From Taeniopygia guttata (lineage: Eukaryota > Chordata > Aves > Passeriformes > Estrildidae), in the NCBI RefSeq assembly GCF_048771995.1, contig NC_133024.1:41005501-41069500 (forward strand): a stretch of 64,000 nucleotides of DNA, read 5' to 3'. Both the position numbers and the translations under genes were made by a program. Positions 18,611 to 31,141 of the stretch are shown here, piece by piece. The notes under the pieces were generated by a model. The model did not search any database. It was not told the origin of the DNA and was given only the letters and a program-made list of their open reading frames with translations. Numbering within the stretch: the first letter of the stretch is position 1; each line of letters begins with the position of its first letter.

Positions 18611-21592
18611 TAGTTCCAAACACATGGAAATACTCTGGCTCTGCCTCTCCAGGTGAACTCCATCTCTGGGACCTGTGACAAAAAGGGGAGGCCAAGACAA
18701 CTGAGCTGGGATGACAGGGGATGTTGCAGCAACCTGACTCCTTTTTATATTAAACAGCAGCATCCCTATGCCATTTGATAGCAAAAAGATGTTATCAGGG
18801 AGCTCAGAGATGTTCAATATGGTCCAGTGCCAGAAGCAAGAAACATATAAACATTCCCAAGAGGCAGTGACTCTTGTTTGAATGAGACCCTGTAGACTCT
18901 GTGGAGCAGAGATGAAGGGCACCAGAGATGAACTGCCTTTTTGTCTGCAGAACTAAATTTGGGCACCTTCCTGGGTGCTGTGTCTGAAGTCTCATTATAA
19001 TCAATGAAGTCAAAACACTCTCTAATCCCTAGACAGCAGTTTAGTTTATTACACTGAGGTAGGCACCTTGGGGCTATTTCAGCTGCCCACAGACAGATTT
19101 CTAACGTTGCCTGAAGGACAGAGCCCTCATCAGTCCTGTGTCATATCTGATTGTCCCATGCAGATGCCTTGGGTTCCCCCTGCACCTCATCTGGCATTAG
19201 ATACCTTTCTCTAGGCTGCTGTGGTGAGTCCCTCACCCCTGGGCTTTGCTGGCTCAAGAGGAGCCCCAGCTGGCTCACACAGAGATACTTCGCTTCAGGT
19301 GACCTCTTCTGGAGTTGAACTTCTCACCAATTTTCTGCTGATGCCTGAAGAAGCCAGGAGCTGTCACACTGCAGGGAATTGTTGTGCTGCTGCGCAAGGT
19401 GGCAGCCCTGCAGCTGGTGGGCAGCTGGGCAATATCCATTCCTTCCACGACAGTGCTCCTGCTCACAGCTCATCTGACCTGGGAGAAACAGGGACCCTGC
19501 CTTATGCCCACAGGCAAATTGAAAGAGAGAAAAGCCTTCAAAGAGCTACATGAATCCAAATTTTCTTTGTCCAAACAAAGTGACTGCCTAGATCAAGTAC
19601 AAAATATCTACTTATCTCTATTGCTAGAAAAGTGTAGGTGAATGAGTTCATGAGTTTGTGTCTAGCTAACATAACTTTAATGCTTAGGGGAAGGAGCTGG
19701 TCAACACTACAATAAAACTAAAGGAAAATGAAACTATGAAAATAGATTCAAGGTAAAAACTTAATTTTCTATTTTTTTAATACATCCATCATCTTAATCC
19801 CCTTTTTAAATTCTAATATTTAAGATTCCACACAGTCCCAAAAATATATTTAAAGATTATCTTGGTGGCACTGTGGATCTCTGACACTCGTAAGTAGGTC
19901 TTAGTATGGTTTGATGTATTTTATTTCTAGTGTCTGCCCCAAAATACATATGTTATGTCCTTAAAGCATTTTTATTTTAGCTCTTCCATCATAGTAAAAA
20001 AGGTCTGTCATTGTCTTGTCAATTTACTGTTTAAGTACTTTGCTGTAGCAACTTTATCCTTAAAACTTAAGACCCTCACTATGAACGGATAGTAATTTTT
20101 CATAGTTAATTGTAACTGTTAAAAAATCTGCATTAGGAAGAAAAATGCATTTGATGGTTTATCAATAAAGCAATTCAACATTTTTTTCTAAAATTTTGGG
20201 GATTCAGGAATTTGAATAAATTACCCAAAGGAAACAGAAATTTTGCATGTTAAATGTCTAAGTGGAGTTTGAATTTTAAATTTGTGGAATCTATACCTTC
20301 AGGAGGGACAAATGTCTCCTTCAGGAGTGTGAAATGAAAATTAATGTAATGTGCTCTGAAACACTTAAGTTCAGAGTAAATTTGAAAATTTGGGCTAGGA
20401 GCCTAACAGAAACACACAAGTCTCATTCCTGCTTCCACAAGCACTTTTCTCTGACATATGCTAATACATTTACTATTGATAATGAAGGCTCATAATTTCT
20501 GATTTGAATTTCTGTTGGTCACTTCTCAAGAGCACTGTATCTTCAGTTCCTCTTAAGTAATAATAAGCCACAGATGTCTTCACTGGACTAGATATGTCAA
20601 GCCAGTTAGTTTGTCGTACTTAACTACAAAGTTAAGCACTACAAACTGTAGTACTTAACCCCATGAAGGCTTTTGTTTTTCTAGGTATTGTAAGAAGAAA
20701 TGAAGCAGAGGAACAGGGCAGGTTTGGTGTGGATTTCAAGGGTAGAGAGAAAGTGTCTCTTCAGCACCAGTGAAAAATATGAGAGTTGTGTCCATTGTTC
20801 GTAAGATATGTTCATATTTACTGAATGAGGTATTACCTGACTCCTTCCAGAGGCATCAGTCATTAAAGGTACACCCTAATTGAACTGTATTCCTGATTTC
20901 TTACATTTTTCCAAGCCTGTGTCTATTGGAATTTCCATCTGAGTGCTTACAAACTTCTTTTCAAGATCAGAGCCTCTCATATATGCACACAAATAATTTT
21001 GTGAATTCAGAATTATATTAAATGAATTTAAAAAGTTGCATTGACATTATCTGAAGGAGAAAGCATCACAAATCTTTTGGACAGGTACTTGTCCTTCATG
21101 GAAATACATGAAAATAAAGTTTACTGTAAATTTTTTATTTGTAAGGAGTTTTATGTCCAAAACCATACATTTTAAAAAACATTTAGGAAAGGAAGTTTAA
21201 AGTTTAAAGCCGTGGGTTTTGCTTGCCAACCACATTACTGTTGTTTATACAACTGGGCTGTTTACAAAGCAGTTTCTCAACCCCATTGCAAAAGCTCTTG
21301 AGGGAAAGGGGGGTATAAACTAGAAGACTGATGCATACAGTTTTATAGAAAGTACAACAAGCAAATGGTAAGTTTAAAATTAAGGTTTGGATAACTGGTG
21401 AGAGATTACTAAAGGTGAGTTTAAAAAAACTCCTGGTGCTACCTAGCAAAGTGCATATTTTCAACCATAAAGTGGTGTGGCACAGAAATAAATGTCAAAA
21501 TTTTCCCATTAAAAAGAAATATAATAAAAAGAGGGTTCTACATTTAATCATAAATCTCACTTCCACATTTGGATCAAATTCATGGTAGACCA

Positions 21593-21715
21593 CCAAGATG
21601 ATGGGGTTGGAGCACTTGCACTGTGAGGAGAGGCTAAACAGCTGGACTCTGCCTGGAGCAGTGACAGCTTCAGGAGGACCTAACAGCAGCTCCCAGTGCC
21701 TGTGGTGAGGTTTCC
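21593..21715 (+). mobile_element. CR1 LINE fragment
   Basis: Forward-orientation CR1 3' region: gatgatggggttggagcact, gaggagaggctaaacagctg, then a diverged form of the segment that reads cctaacagcagctcccagtg. About 120 bases survive, truncated at both ends. Confidence 0.75.
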
Positions 21716-22799
21716 TCAGTAACCAAACATCAAAGTTAGATATTTTGAAAACATTGTAGTGAATATGCTTATGTGACACTTTAGGCATACTCAAGTTCCA
21801 TACATCACAGATTTTTGAGTGAGAATTAGTAATAAACATAATAAGCTGGGGCTCCATATATTGGCTGTCATTTGAAATTATCATGTTCAAATTTATCAGT
21901 CAATATCTTCATGATATCAGTGAATTTTCAGTAACTGTGAAATACTGATAAAAAAGCGATCTAGAAAAATTAAGCAACCAATATAGTTCACAAATGCAAA
22001 TAACTATGATTCAGATTAAGTTCTCAAGATAAGTATTTGCAATATTTTGAACATTTTATTTAGCCTATCTAAAGCCTCAACACTCTCTTGCACACTAACA
22101 CTGCTCTATATGAATAATATGAAGAGAGTATTTTCAGCCATTACTCCAGATTTCCTAATTTCTCTGCCATTCTGACATCCTACTCTTTTTACCCTCTGCT
22201 ATATAAATGTCCTTCTTTATTCACTTTCAGAAGAAGACAACAGCTTCCATTCCTCTTTTTCACATGGTAGCTGTGGGATGGAATGACAACAAAAGAAAGG
22301 AATTTCCGCAGTGTTCCTGATAAGTCATGAGAAATGAATTTTTCATCACACTATCTCCGTTCTTATGTCAGCTGAAAAATTCCATTCATGTATCCCTTAG
22401 ACCTGGCATTCAGCATTTTCTTTTCTGTACTAGTAGATAGCAAGATGTCACTTCTTCCTACTAGCAGATAGCTTCTTTCTCTTCTTCCTCTTTCCTAATC
22501 AGGCAGTGTGCTCTGATTCACTGCATTGATAAAACCAACTGCTAGTAATTCAAATTGGCTAGTGGGGGTTAAAGGATTTGGTTCAGAGAAGAAGACTTGC
22601 AAAAGCTGTGATGCTAGAAATGCTTGTTCATATCCATGCTGAAAAATTAAATTCAATAGCTTTGATGTTGCAGAAGATGCCAGGAGATAATGGTTTAGCT
22701 AGGGTTACCTGGAGCCAGATGCCCAAACAAAAATGATCAGAGGGATGGAGCACCTCTCCTGCAAAGGATGGAATCCACTGAACAGTGCACCATCAAATC

Positions 22800-23005
22800 A
22801 ACCTCTCTGCAGTTTAGAGAGAAGGGCATTGTGGGGACCTATGTCAAAGGCTTTACAGAAGCCCAGACATGTGACACCTCTAGCCTTTCCCTTGTCCACT
22901 GCTACAGTCGCTCCACTGTAGAAGGCCACTGGGCTAGTCAGGCAGGACTTGCCCTGTGTGAAGCTGTGCTGCCTGTCTTGAGCCACCTCCATATCTTCAG
23001 CATGC
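22800..23005 (-). mobile_element. CR1 LINE reverse-transcriptase fragment
   Basis: On the minus strand this piece still translates into CR1 ORF2 reverse-transcriptase wording: GKSCLTSPVAFYSGATVAVD, then KGKARGVTCLGFCKAFDIGP. It matches the CR1 segment usually read as GKSCLTNLVAFYD...CKAFDTVPH. Only about 65 codons are open and both ends are truncated, so it is a dead LINE fragment. It comes from the coding region, unlike the other copies here, which are 3' ends. Confidence 0.88.
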
Positions 23006-24412
23006 TTTAGCTAGGAAGACCACACAAAATGCACGTCATATCCATCTCATTTTTGTGAATTAGTCTATGATGGTTCATATTTGCAGATTCATAACCAATA
23101 AAAAGCTCATTAAATTACATTTGGCTTAAATCAAAATAGATTCTATCCCTGACTGTTTTAAAATGGTTGGAGCATGTTCAGCCTTCATTATAATGATATT
23201 GGCAAGGCCATGAGAGAGTCAGAGCAAGGTCTTGGGAGAATTTCCAGCCATATGCTCCTGAAACTTCAGCATCTTCATTTGTTTATTCCACTTTTCTCTA
23301 GCCAGATGTGAAGTGGAATTTATTATATAAACAAATTAGGAGATATCTGTGCATAGTTGTGTCAGAATCTTTCAAGTTAGTAAAAAATCTGGTGTCATAT
23401 GTGGCTTGGTTTCCTTAGCATATAAAATGAAATTCCTGCCTGAAAGTGAACCATAACAAATGTTCACTGAACATTTCACAAAGCTTATGCATTAAGTTGA
23501 GCTGTTGCTTTATGTCCTTTCACTGCAAAATAATTTATAAAACTTGTTCAAAGCTGACATAGAAAACTCTGGCAATGAAAAATACTTCTATTACTGTCAA
23601 ATAGTGAGATTATTAGACTGGTTAAAAATAAGGTTGGTGTATTCTTGTTTTTTCTTTATTCCTGGATGAGGAAAGAGGAACATTGAAGAAATACTTTTAA
23701 GCTTTATCTAAAAATGTAACAAAATATTATGAAAGATTAATATTTTCTCTGAAGGTTGCTTCTCTATAAATAACTACTTAAAACTATTCAAATAACTATT
23801 AATTCAGTTTTTATCACTTATGTTTAAACATCACATGTAACAGCTCCTGACTTGCACTTGAACAAAAAGAACAAGTGTCATTTCTATGCAATACTAATCC
23901 AATTGACTTACAGAAACTGAAAGTCTTCATATGGAAGAGGATGTTGCAACATGACAGATCTACTTTTGGTTATTAGGGAATTTGACTGAGACAAAATTTT
24001 ACATCCATGAACCTAACAAAGCAGGAACTTGAGGTTCACCCATATCCCAGATAAATGGTCTTAACCATGCAGTAAAGGGCTGAATCAGTTTCTCCTGCCT
24101 TTGTGTAAGAAGGGATCAATCTAGTTTTTAATCCTTTTCACAAAGTACCAAATTCTCACAGCATAAAACTTCGATTGTAACATTAAAAACAATTACTTTC
24201 ATTAAGTTTTGCTCAATTGCTTCAGTTTCTCTATTTGACATACAAAGGAATAAATGACCAATCTATCAGTATTCTGTCTCTTAGCAATGATAATTAAAGA
24301 CAATATCTAGGGAGAACATGAGTTTGATGAGTTTTTGACTGATGCTGGATGTCTTCACAATCCTCTGTAAGAACAAATTCCAGATATCCACTTACTATTC
24401 TACAAGAGATGG

Positions 24413-24433
24413 TTTAATTTCTCTATCTTTAAT
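24413..24433 (-). promoter_or_regulatory. Two ATTAAA poly(A)-signal variants
   Basis: ATTAAA on the minus strand at 24428-24433 and 24413-24418, about 90-110 bases downstream of the stop codon of the orphan frame at 24525-24947. ATTAAA is the commonest alternative to AATAAA, but in AT-rich DNA it also occurs by chance. Confidence 0.35.
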
Positions 24434-24524
24434 CAGACCCCTGCAAACCTGATTCAATGCCCCATGCCTCTAATATTGTACAGTTTGGTCTATATCAGTT
24501 TTACATTCAGCTTCTGCTGTACCT

Positions 24525-24947
24525 TCATGATTTTGCACAACTTAGTTTTATGAAGTTTTTGATTTCCTCTTGTCCAAACTCCTCATTTGGTAGCTGGTCC
24601 TTCAATTTAATGATTGAAATTACCTTCTGGGTAATTTCTTCACTGTCATCATTTCCTTTCTGAGATCTGGAGAACAAAACTGCACTAAGTTCTGAAGAAC
24701 TGGACATGAGGAGTTTTGATATAGTAGGAAAATTATTCTTCCCATCACTCTGTCTCTCAGCATTTATCCTGATGGCTTCCAGTATTTTGTCGACTTCCTT
24801 TGCCTGCCACTGCATACTGATCCATTGATTTCTGACTAAAGATTTAGTCTTGTAGAGGTCACTCTTGCTTTCATAAAATAGGCTGCTTACATTCCAAATC
24901 CAGAAGGCAGAAAGAATGTGAGCTAACAACAGAATCAAGGTTGACAT
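24525..24947 (-). CDS. Unrecognised 140-codon intronless ORF, possible secreted or membrane-anchored protein
   Basis: I do not recognise this protein. The frame runs from an ATG at 24947 (A at -3) to TGA at 24525. The first 18 residues (MSTLILLLAHILSAFWIW) form a hydrophobic signal-peptide or signal-anchor-like segment, followed at once by a possible N-glycosylation site (Asn19-Val-Ser). The rest is polar, Lys/Ser/Glu-rich and probably helical, with a Ser82-Ser85 run and a single cysteine near the C-terminus (LSCAKS), so no internal disulfide is possible. ATTAAA hexamers lie about 90 bases past the stop. It is the longest frame in the 25 kb between MMP13 and the CpG island that does not run through a repeat. 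Alternatives are a chance frame, one exon of a spliced gene, or a diverged retrocopy. The frame remains open 30 bases upstream of the ATG. Confidence 0.35.
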   Translation of the reverse strand: MSTLILLLAHILSAFWIWNVSSLFYESKSDLYKTKSLVRNQWISMQWQAKEVDKILEAIRINAERQSDGKNNFPTISKLLMSSSSELSAVLFSRSQKGNDDSEEITQKVISIIKLKDQLPNEEFGQEEIKNFIKLSCAKS

Positions 24948-25419
24948 GATTACAGATTTTTGGTGGCAAAACAGCAACTCTAGAAGTGCACACTGTCTTC
25001 TGTCTTAATCACAACATAAGGATTGTATTACCTTATGGTGCATTTTTGGCTGCATTGCTTCATTATCATTTACAGGAAAAGAATAAATAACAGGAAGAAG
25101 AGATCAATTTCCCATTCAAAGCTGACATGACCAAAAACCCCATGCAGCTAAACAAACTGTAAGATAAATTATAGGATATATGATGTTCTGTGCACCAGAT
25201 AAATGTGTGGTTTTTTTTCTAAAACTGTGTGAATAACTGATGGCTTTGTTCAGTCAGAATAAGAAAAATTTAAAGCCCCAATGATTTCATATGAAGTATT
25301 TTGTGTTTATCTTTCTTGTCAGAAGGAAAAAACCACCCATATTTCATGTTTCCTTAATGAGAGCTAAGGCTTAAGCAAGCCCAGTTTAAAACCCTGGGGT
25401 AGTAACTACAGCTATAAGA

Positions 25420-25922
25420 TCCAGGGAAGTGATCACCCACCCACTTTGCTTGCCATATGTGAGACCATGTCTGGAGTGCTGTGTTTGGATCTGGATTCTT
25501 TAGTGCACAGAAGATGTTACCAAGATGGTCAGGGGCTGGAGCACAGGGCATAAGAGGAAAGGCTGAGAAAGTTGCGTTTGTTCACGCTGGAGATCAGAAG
25601 GCAAATGGGAAACCTTACTGACACCTTCAGGTACATGACAAGAAAATGCAGAGAAGATGGCAGCAGACTTTCCTTGGATGTGCACTGAGAAAGGATAGGA
25701 AGCAATGAAAACAAAATCAAACACTGGAAATTCCACTTGGGTGTTAGGAAAATTTTCTTTGTTGTGAGAGATGCAAAATGTTTGAAAGGGTTGAGTTTTG
25801 GTTCTTTATACTTGGAGGTGTTCAAAATTCATATAGTCAAAACCATGAGTAACATGGCCTAATTAAATTTGAGGCAGTGCTAGCCTGTATGACCTCTTAA
25901 GGATCCTTCCAAACTAAATTAA
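25420..25922 (+). mobile_element. CR1 LINE 3' half, about 500 bases
   Basis: The longest CR1 copy in the window, forward orientation. Landmarks in order: gtctggagtgctgtgtttgg, gctggagcacagggcataag, aggaaaggctgagaaagttg, a diverged middle with ttccacttgggtgttaggaa, then ggaggtgttcaaaattcata and finally gacctcttaaggatccttcc. The order is that of the CR1 ORF2 end and 3' UTR. Many substitutions and small indels mark it as old and inactive. Confidence 0.88.
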
Positions 25923-28900
25923 CCTATATTTATGTATTTCTTTGAATGATGCGTATTACTGACCCAGTAGATGGTTGAAAAACCTTTCAGAAGGAACCTG
26001 ACTATTTTATATATGAGCTGCTGAGCAACAACATTCAGCCCCTTGCTCTTGGTTTGCTGGCTTTTTTCTAGGCTGGATCATGTTCCTTCCACCCTGTTCA
26101 GATTTGGAATATTATCAGGTTCACTGTGAAAAAAGTATTTGTTTAAAATGTTTTTAAGCCATAAATTGTCCTCAATTTCATAGCAGTGAGTCAACAATAA
26201 AATTCTAAAAACTAGTCTTCTAGGTTCTGAATGTTTCACAAGCATTAGAAATTAATCCTCATATATATCTATTACTCAACTAAGCATTTTTATGCAGGGT
26301 GTATAGTAAAATTGAGAAAATTGGTCCCTAATGTCAAAGTTATCTGTCAGTTCCATTAATTTCTGACAGTTTGTTAAGCATGGTGCTCAAATCCAGGTCA
26401 ATGAAATTTCACCAGTAGGAGTATAATAGAGGATCCTAAAGCTATTAGTGAAATCCTCAATAAAGATTTATTTACAGACCAATAACATCAGCAAACTCAC
26501 TAATGACAGTCATAGTGCAAATTCTATTGCACTAGTGCATGATGTTCAAATGAAGTTTGCAAATTAATTCTTCAACAAATAAATACAGCAAAAGTGTATC
26601 CACTGTTAATGGTCTCCCAACCCAATCTTCATGTAGTCACAGCGTGTTGGTATTACAGCCCCAAATCAATATCAACTTGACAACCCAAAATATACATATG
26701 CCTTTGGTAGCTTTCTCCCTTTCTCCTTCTCTGTGCCAGGCTTTCTATTGATTCATAGGCTTGGCAAGTTCATTTGAGGAAAAAAAAGTCAAAGTGACTG
26801 GCTAAAAAATTCTTGAAAATGCTTTGTACAAATGCTTTGTAAGAGGGTGAACTGTTCAAAATGGGCTGTTCTTAATTCTTTCAGTCTGAAATGTACATAT
26901 GTCGGTGAGTACCATGCTTATATGAGGGTTAGAAAATGACTGGGAACATAAAAGGGTAGGCAGGCTGCCAAAGCCAACATGCTGTTGTTATTGTGCCCAC
27001 TTTAACTTAAGACAATTGAAACTGTTCTTCGGTGATTTGATAAGACTTGATTAATGGTTCTATGAGTTGCTTAAACTATGACTCAAGTCTAAGCCTGAAA
27101 CTCAGTCAGTATTTTTAGATTATTAAAAAACGGGGAGACAATTGAGGCAGGGAACTCCTTCATCTTGTTTACCTAAGGAATGAAGTGTAAGGTGTTTTTC
27201 ACAGACACTTGAAAACAGAGGTCTGCTCTGTGAGTCACTAGTGGATTTTCCACAACTACTATTAAAAAATAACTAGAAGAATAACAAGCAGCTCAATTGC
27301 TAAGTGACTTCCAAGTTAAAGAAGGCTCAAATTAACTTCTTCTAAATATTAATTCCTCTTTAAAGCAATACAGACTTAAACTCTGTCAGAGCACGACGGT
27401 ATGTTGTCACTTTTGCAAATACTTTAGCTGAATGATCCATTTGACATACTATTTTTAGAGTTCTTTTTTTGAAGTCTATGATTGAAGACAGACACTGCTC
27501 TAAACGTCTAAATTTTTTGCAAAGAGTCAAAAAATGGTGTTAAAATGTCTGAAATATATAGTTAATTTATTCACACTGTATTTTCAGACAACCTATATTG
27601 GATGTATATGGAAAAATATAACCAACTTTCTCACTTTATCAGAATAGTTCCATAGTTCCAGGGCTCTGGTAAATCTAAAATTTTTATGGTTAAGAGAAGT
27701 GCTTTCTAATGCATTAAAAATGTGTTTTCTAACACAGTACTATGCAGGCAGTAAGAGAAACATGATATTTACGCAGATATTTAGATACTCAGTTATTCAG
27801 ATATTTATTCAGAACTATTTTCTGAAAAATCTGGAGATCTCTCCCAATGATATACTTGTCTATGCAGACTCTGAATATGTGTCATGGGGAAAATCCTGTT
27901 CCGTTTGCCCCAAATGCCTTTTATCTGGGAACATTCTGTTCAGAGTAATCATTTTCTGTTTCTCTTAATAAATTCTGGTGATTCAGCCAAGACATTATTG
28001 ATAACAGAAACTGCAAAATACTTTAATAAGGGCATTCTTTCCTGATAGCAATGAAGCTACAAAGATGTTGATTTCTCTGAGGAGCTGCTAAATACCAGGG
28101 ATTTTTTGTTAGATGTTTGAGTATTGTCTGACTCAGGCTGAAACCAAACCAAACCAAAGCATCACAAGGGGTAACATTACTGTCAGTCATCTTTATAGAG
28201 TAAGTGGTTAAATTCCAATGCAATGACCCCTGTCTTGATCAACAAGGGGCAGACTTCCAGTGGTAAAATGTTGAGCCTTGTAGAGACCAAGGCTAAACCC
28301 CAAACTTGAGACGGTAGAAGTGATACGCATACTATTAGAATGGCACAGAGGATAATGAATAACATTCACTGTAATTATTTACTCCTACTCGACCTGAGTT
28401 AATGAAATTCTTGACAGCAGTATTGAGCAGTAAGAGAGATCAGTCATGCATTCCTCTGAATAAAAGCCTATAGCACAACAGTTATGAATAAAATAGTGAT
28501 TACAGTCTTTATAATGTAACATCTAATTAAATGGTTAGTTGAGGGGACTTTCCTAAAATGTATTCATCTGCATTCCACGCCATACTTATAAACACATGAA
28601 ATTCCCTAATGCAGAATGAAAGTTCTCAAGATTATTTCATTTTACATAAACATGGATTTTAGACAGGCCTGGGGTCTGAAAAATATACAGAGCTGCAATA
28701 AGAAAGACTATATTTCCAAACTAGACAGCACCTTATGATTTAGGTATTAAGGACACAAGGCATTCAGATTAAACAGAGGAAAAAGAAAGTAACTGTGTAC
28801 ACTGTTCATAAAGTGGCTTAGATTCCAAAATTAATTAATCTAATTAATTTGGATGATTTATTTGGATTATTATCATGGCACCAATGGGGAAAATTTTGAT

Positions 28901-29054
28901 GGAATTACTTCCTTCTCCTCCTGTGAAAGATTCTGCATGTTGTCCCAGCTGCAATCCCACACTCAAGCAGAGTTAATCAAACAGCAGTCTTGCTAGTCAA
29001 TGTATTTATTTTTTTTCCCAGAAAAAGAAGATACAGAAGAAAAACAAAATTCTA

Positions 29055-29112
29055 GGTTTAAACATTTTCCTCACATATTCCTGGGTTTAAATATTTTCCT
29101 TACATATTCCTG
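29055..29112 (+). repeat. Two-copy 29-base tandem repeat
   Basis: Two adjacent 29-base units beginning ggtttaaa and ending catattcctg differ at only two positions (c/t at unit positions 9 and 18). The low divergence marks a recent local duplication. Confidence 0.9.
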
Positions 29113-29944
29113 GTTTCCCTTCTTCTTTTCTCTTGAAGGACTAGCCCTTTTAATTTGAAATTATGTACAAACCAGTTTTAAGCTGCAATTCACTGCAGAT
29201 GAGCATGTTAAAAATTAGACTTTTTCACAAAGATATGGCTTAAGAAATTTTGCTTCATTAGATATCTGGAGGTAACTTCATAATTAACCATTACTTGGTA
29301 GAAACCTCTTCTAAATAAAAATAAATCTAATAATAGCAAAAGACAATGTAATTGTGTTACTTGTCTTAAGCCTCAATCAAGAAGAATGAATAAGCTTGTT
29401 AGTGTGAAATTATTAAAATTAGAGAGAGAAAAAATGAGGGTAGAAGGAAACTATAGCCCAAAATTTGGCTTAATATCTGCAATCCTAGGTGTGCTGGAGC
29501 TGATGGTCTATATTATATCAGGAAATGAATTTGAAATAAAAGGTCCAGTAAACATAACACATGATTCACATCTCGGTACTGAACTCAAGACAGATTGATA
29601 TAAGTGGCACAAGAAAAAAATATTTAGTGAAGCAGCAAATCCTGATTTCCAATGTACCTTGAACTTGTTTTGTTTTGTCCTCAATTGGAAGCACTTTTTG
29701 CATTCCATTGAAGAAATGTTTATTGCCTATTACAAACCAAGATATTTAAAAAATTGGATGTGAAAAACCCTGCATCTTACACACAGCACTAGTCATCACA
29801 AACTAATGATAAAGAAAGGAAGTATAGCAGTCACATTTATAGCAGCAGAGCAGCTGTTAAACACTACTTGGCAGTTCCTACATTATAAAACCAGAGATGT
29901 ACTGTCAGCAGCCCGAATGATGAGGGGTTGTGAATGTATGAGGG

Positions 29945-29961
29945 TCTCTCTCTCTCTCTCT
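29945..29961 (+). repeat. (TC)n microsatellite
   Basis: Uninterrupted TC repeat of eight units plus one base. Confidence 0.9.
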
Positions 29962-31122
29962 TTGTGGGTCTGTAGCTCATGAAGAAGCTTGAAAACTTTA
30001 GAAATGCGGATTCAAGTTTAGCACATAGGGTCCATTGTTAAAATGCAAGCGCATGAAATTGCATGTCCATTGAAAAACATTGCTTATAAATAAAGGGACT
30101 TGAGCTGTATAGATACTGACATCAAGGATGAGCTTTTGTTGCCCAAGGGAATATAAAACTACTGAGATGGAATGCTGTGCTCAGCCTGTCATATCTGGGA
30201 CACAAGTGCAGGTTAATTATCCCACAGCTGTTTTGGCTAATAGAATTGGACATTTTAGGTAAGTCTGAAGTTCTTGTCATAGGTTGCAAATGTTACAGGA
30301 CAGAGCCTCACAGACATTTTACCAAATCAAGGGAATGATGTCTCAAACATCTGCTTGGTAATACAGAAACTGAAATGTGGTGGACTTGAAAAAATTCATT
30401 AAATATTAATAATATTGTCAATGCTTTAGAACTAATGTTATTAGGAATAATAGAGATTTCAAATATTTTAATTCTCTATTCAATTACTAGATAATTTAAA
30501 AATATAGATTACATTTTTAATTTCTGGGCTTGATTAATGATGGATATGGAGGACATTTAATTGTTCTAGATAAAACTTGCACATGCTACTACTGATACGT
30601 ACATTGTTCCACATCAGTCATGAACAGAAGCCCACAAAGAATTTAAGATACCTGGCCTTAAAACTGGTGCCCTGCCCATGTGAGTTATAGAACAAGGTCT
30701 CGGATGCCTTCAATGTGTACTATATGAAAACCCGGAAGTGAAAAAGTGATAGTCTGAAATAGGAGGGAGATTTTTCAGAGTGACAGAATTCTACGGAGAA
30801 TTAGTCTCAACAGCTGCATAAGAGAAATATTATTGATTATTAAATAATTTTTCTTCAGATCAGTACTTTGCCTGTTGGACTTCAGTAAAATATTTTTTGC
30901 ACTTATATAATCCTATATTTCTGTAATATCACATCTCTCTGCTGTAAGGAACGAACAAAGAATTGTAATATATAATTTTTCCTGGCTAACATTGTCTTTT
31001 TATCTTAGGTTTCCCATTTATAATTACAGTATTTGAAGTGAGATTGGGAACTATCTAGATATCTTTCATATCTATATTTTGAAAAAGGTATTAGAAAAAG
31101 AATAGATTATTTACAAACTCCT

Positions 31123-31141
31123 AAAATAAAATAAAATAAAA
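31123..31141 (+). repeat. (AAAAT)n microsatellite
   Basis: Between three and four tandem AAAAT units. Confidence 0.8.

Larger units (their letters stand above)
14760..24400. other. Intergenic region upstream of MMP13
   Basis: No gene recognised. Contents seen: a MIR-like core at 18577-18610, CR1 fragments at 21593-21715 and 22800-23005, short A/T runs, and a somewhat more GC-rich stretch near 18.45-19.55 kb with several overlapping short frames on both strands and no protein likeness. Distal enhancers of MMP13 may lie here but cannot be recognised from sequence alone. Confidence 0.55.
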
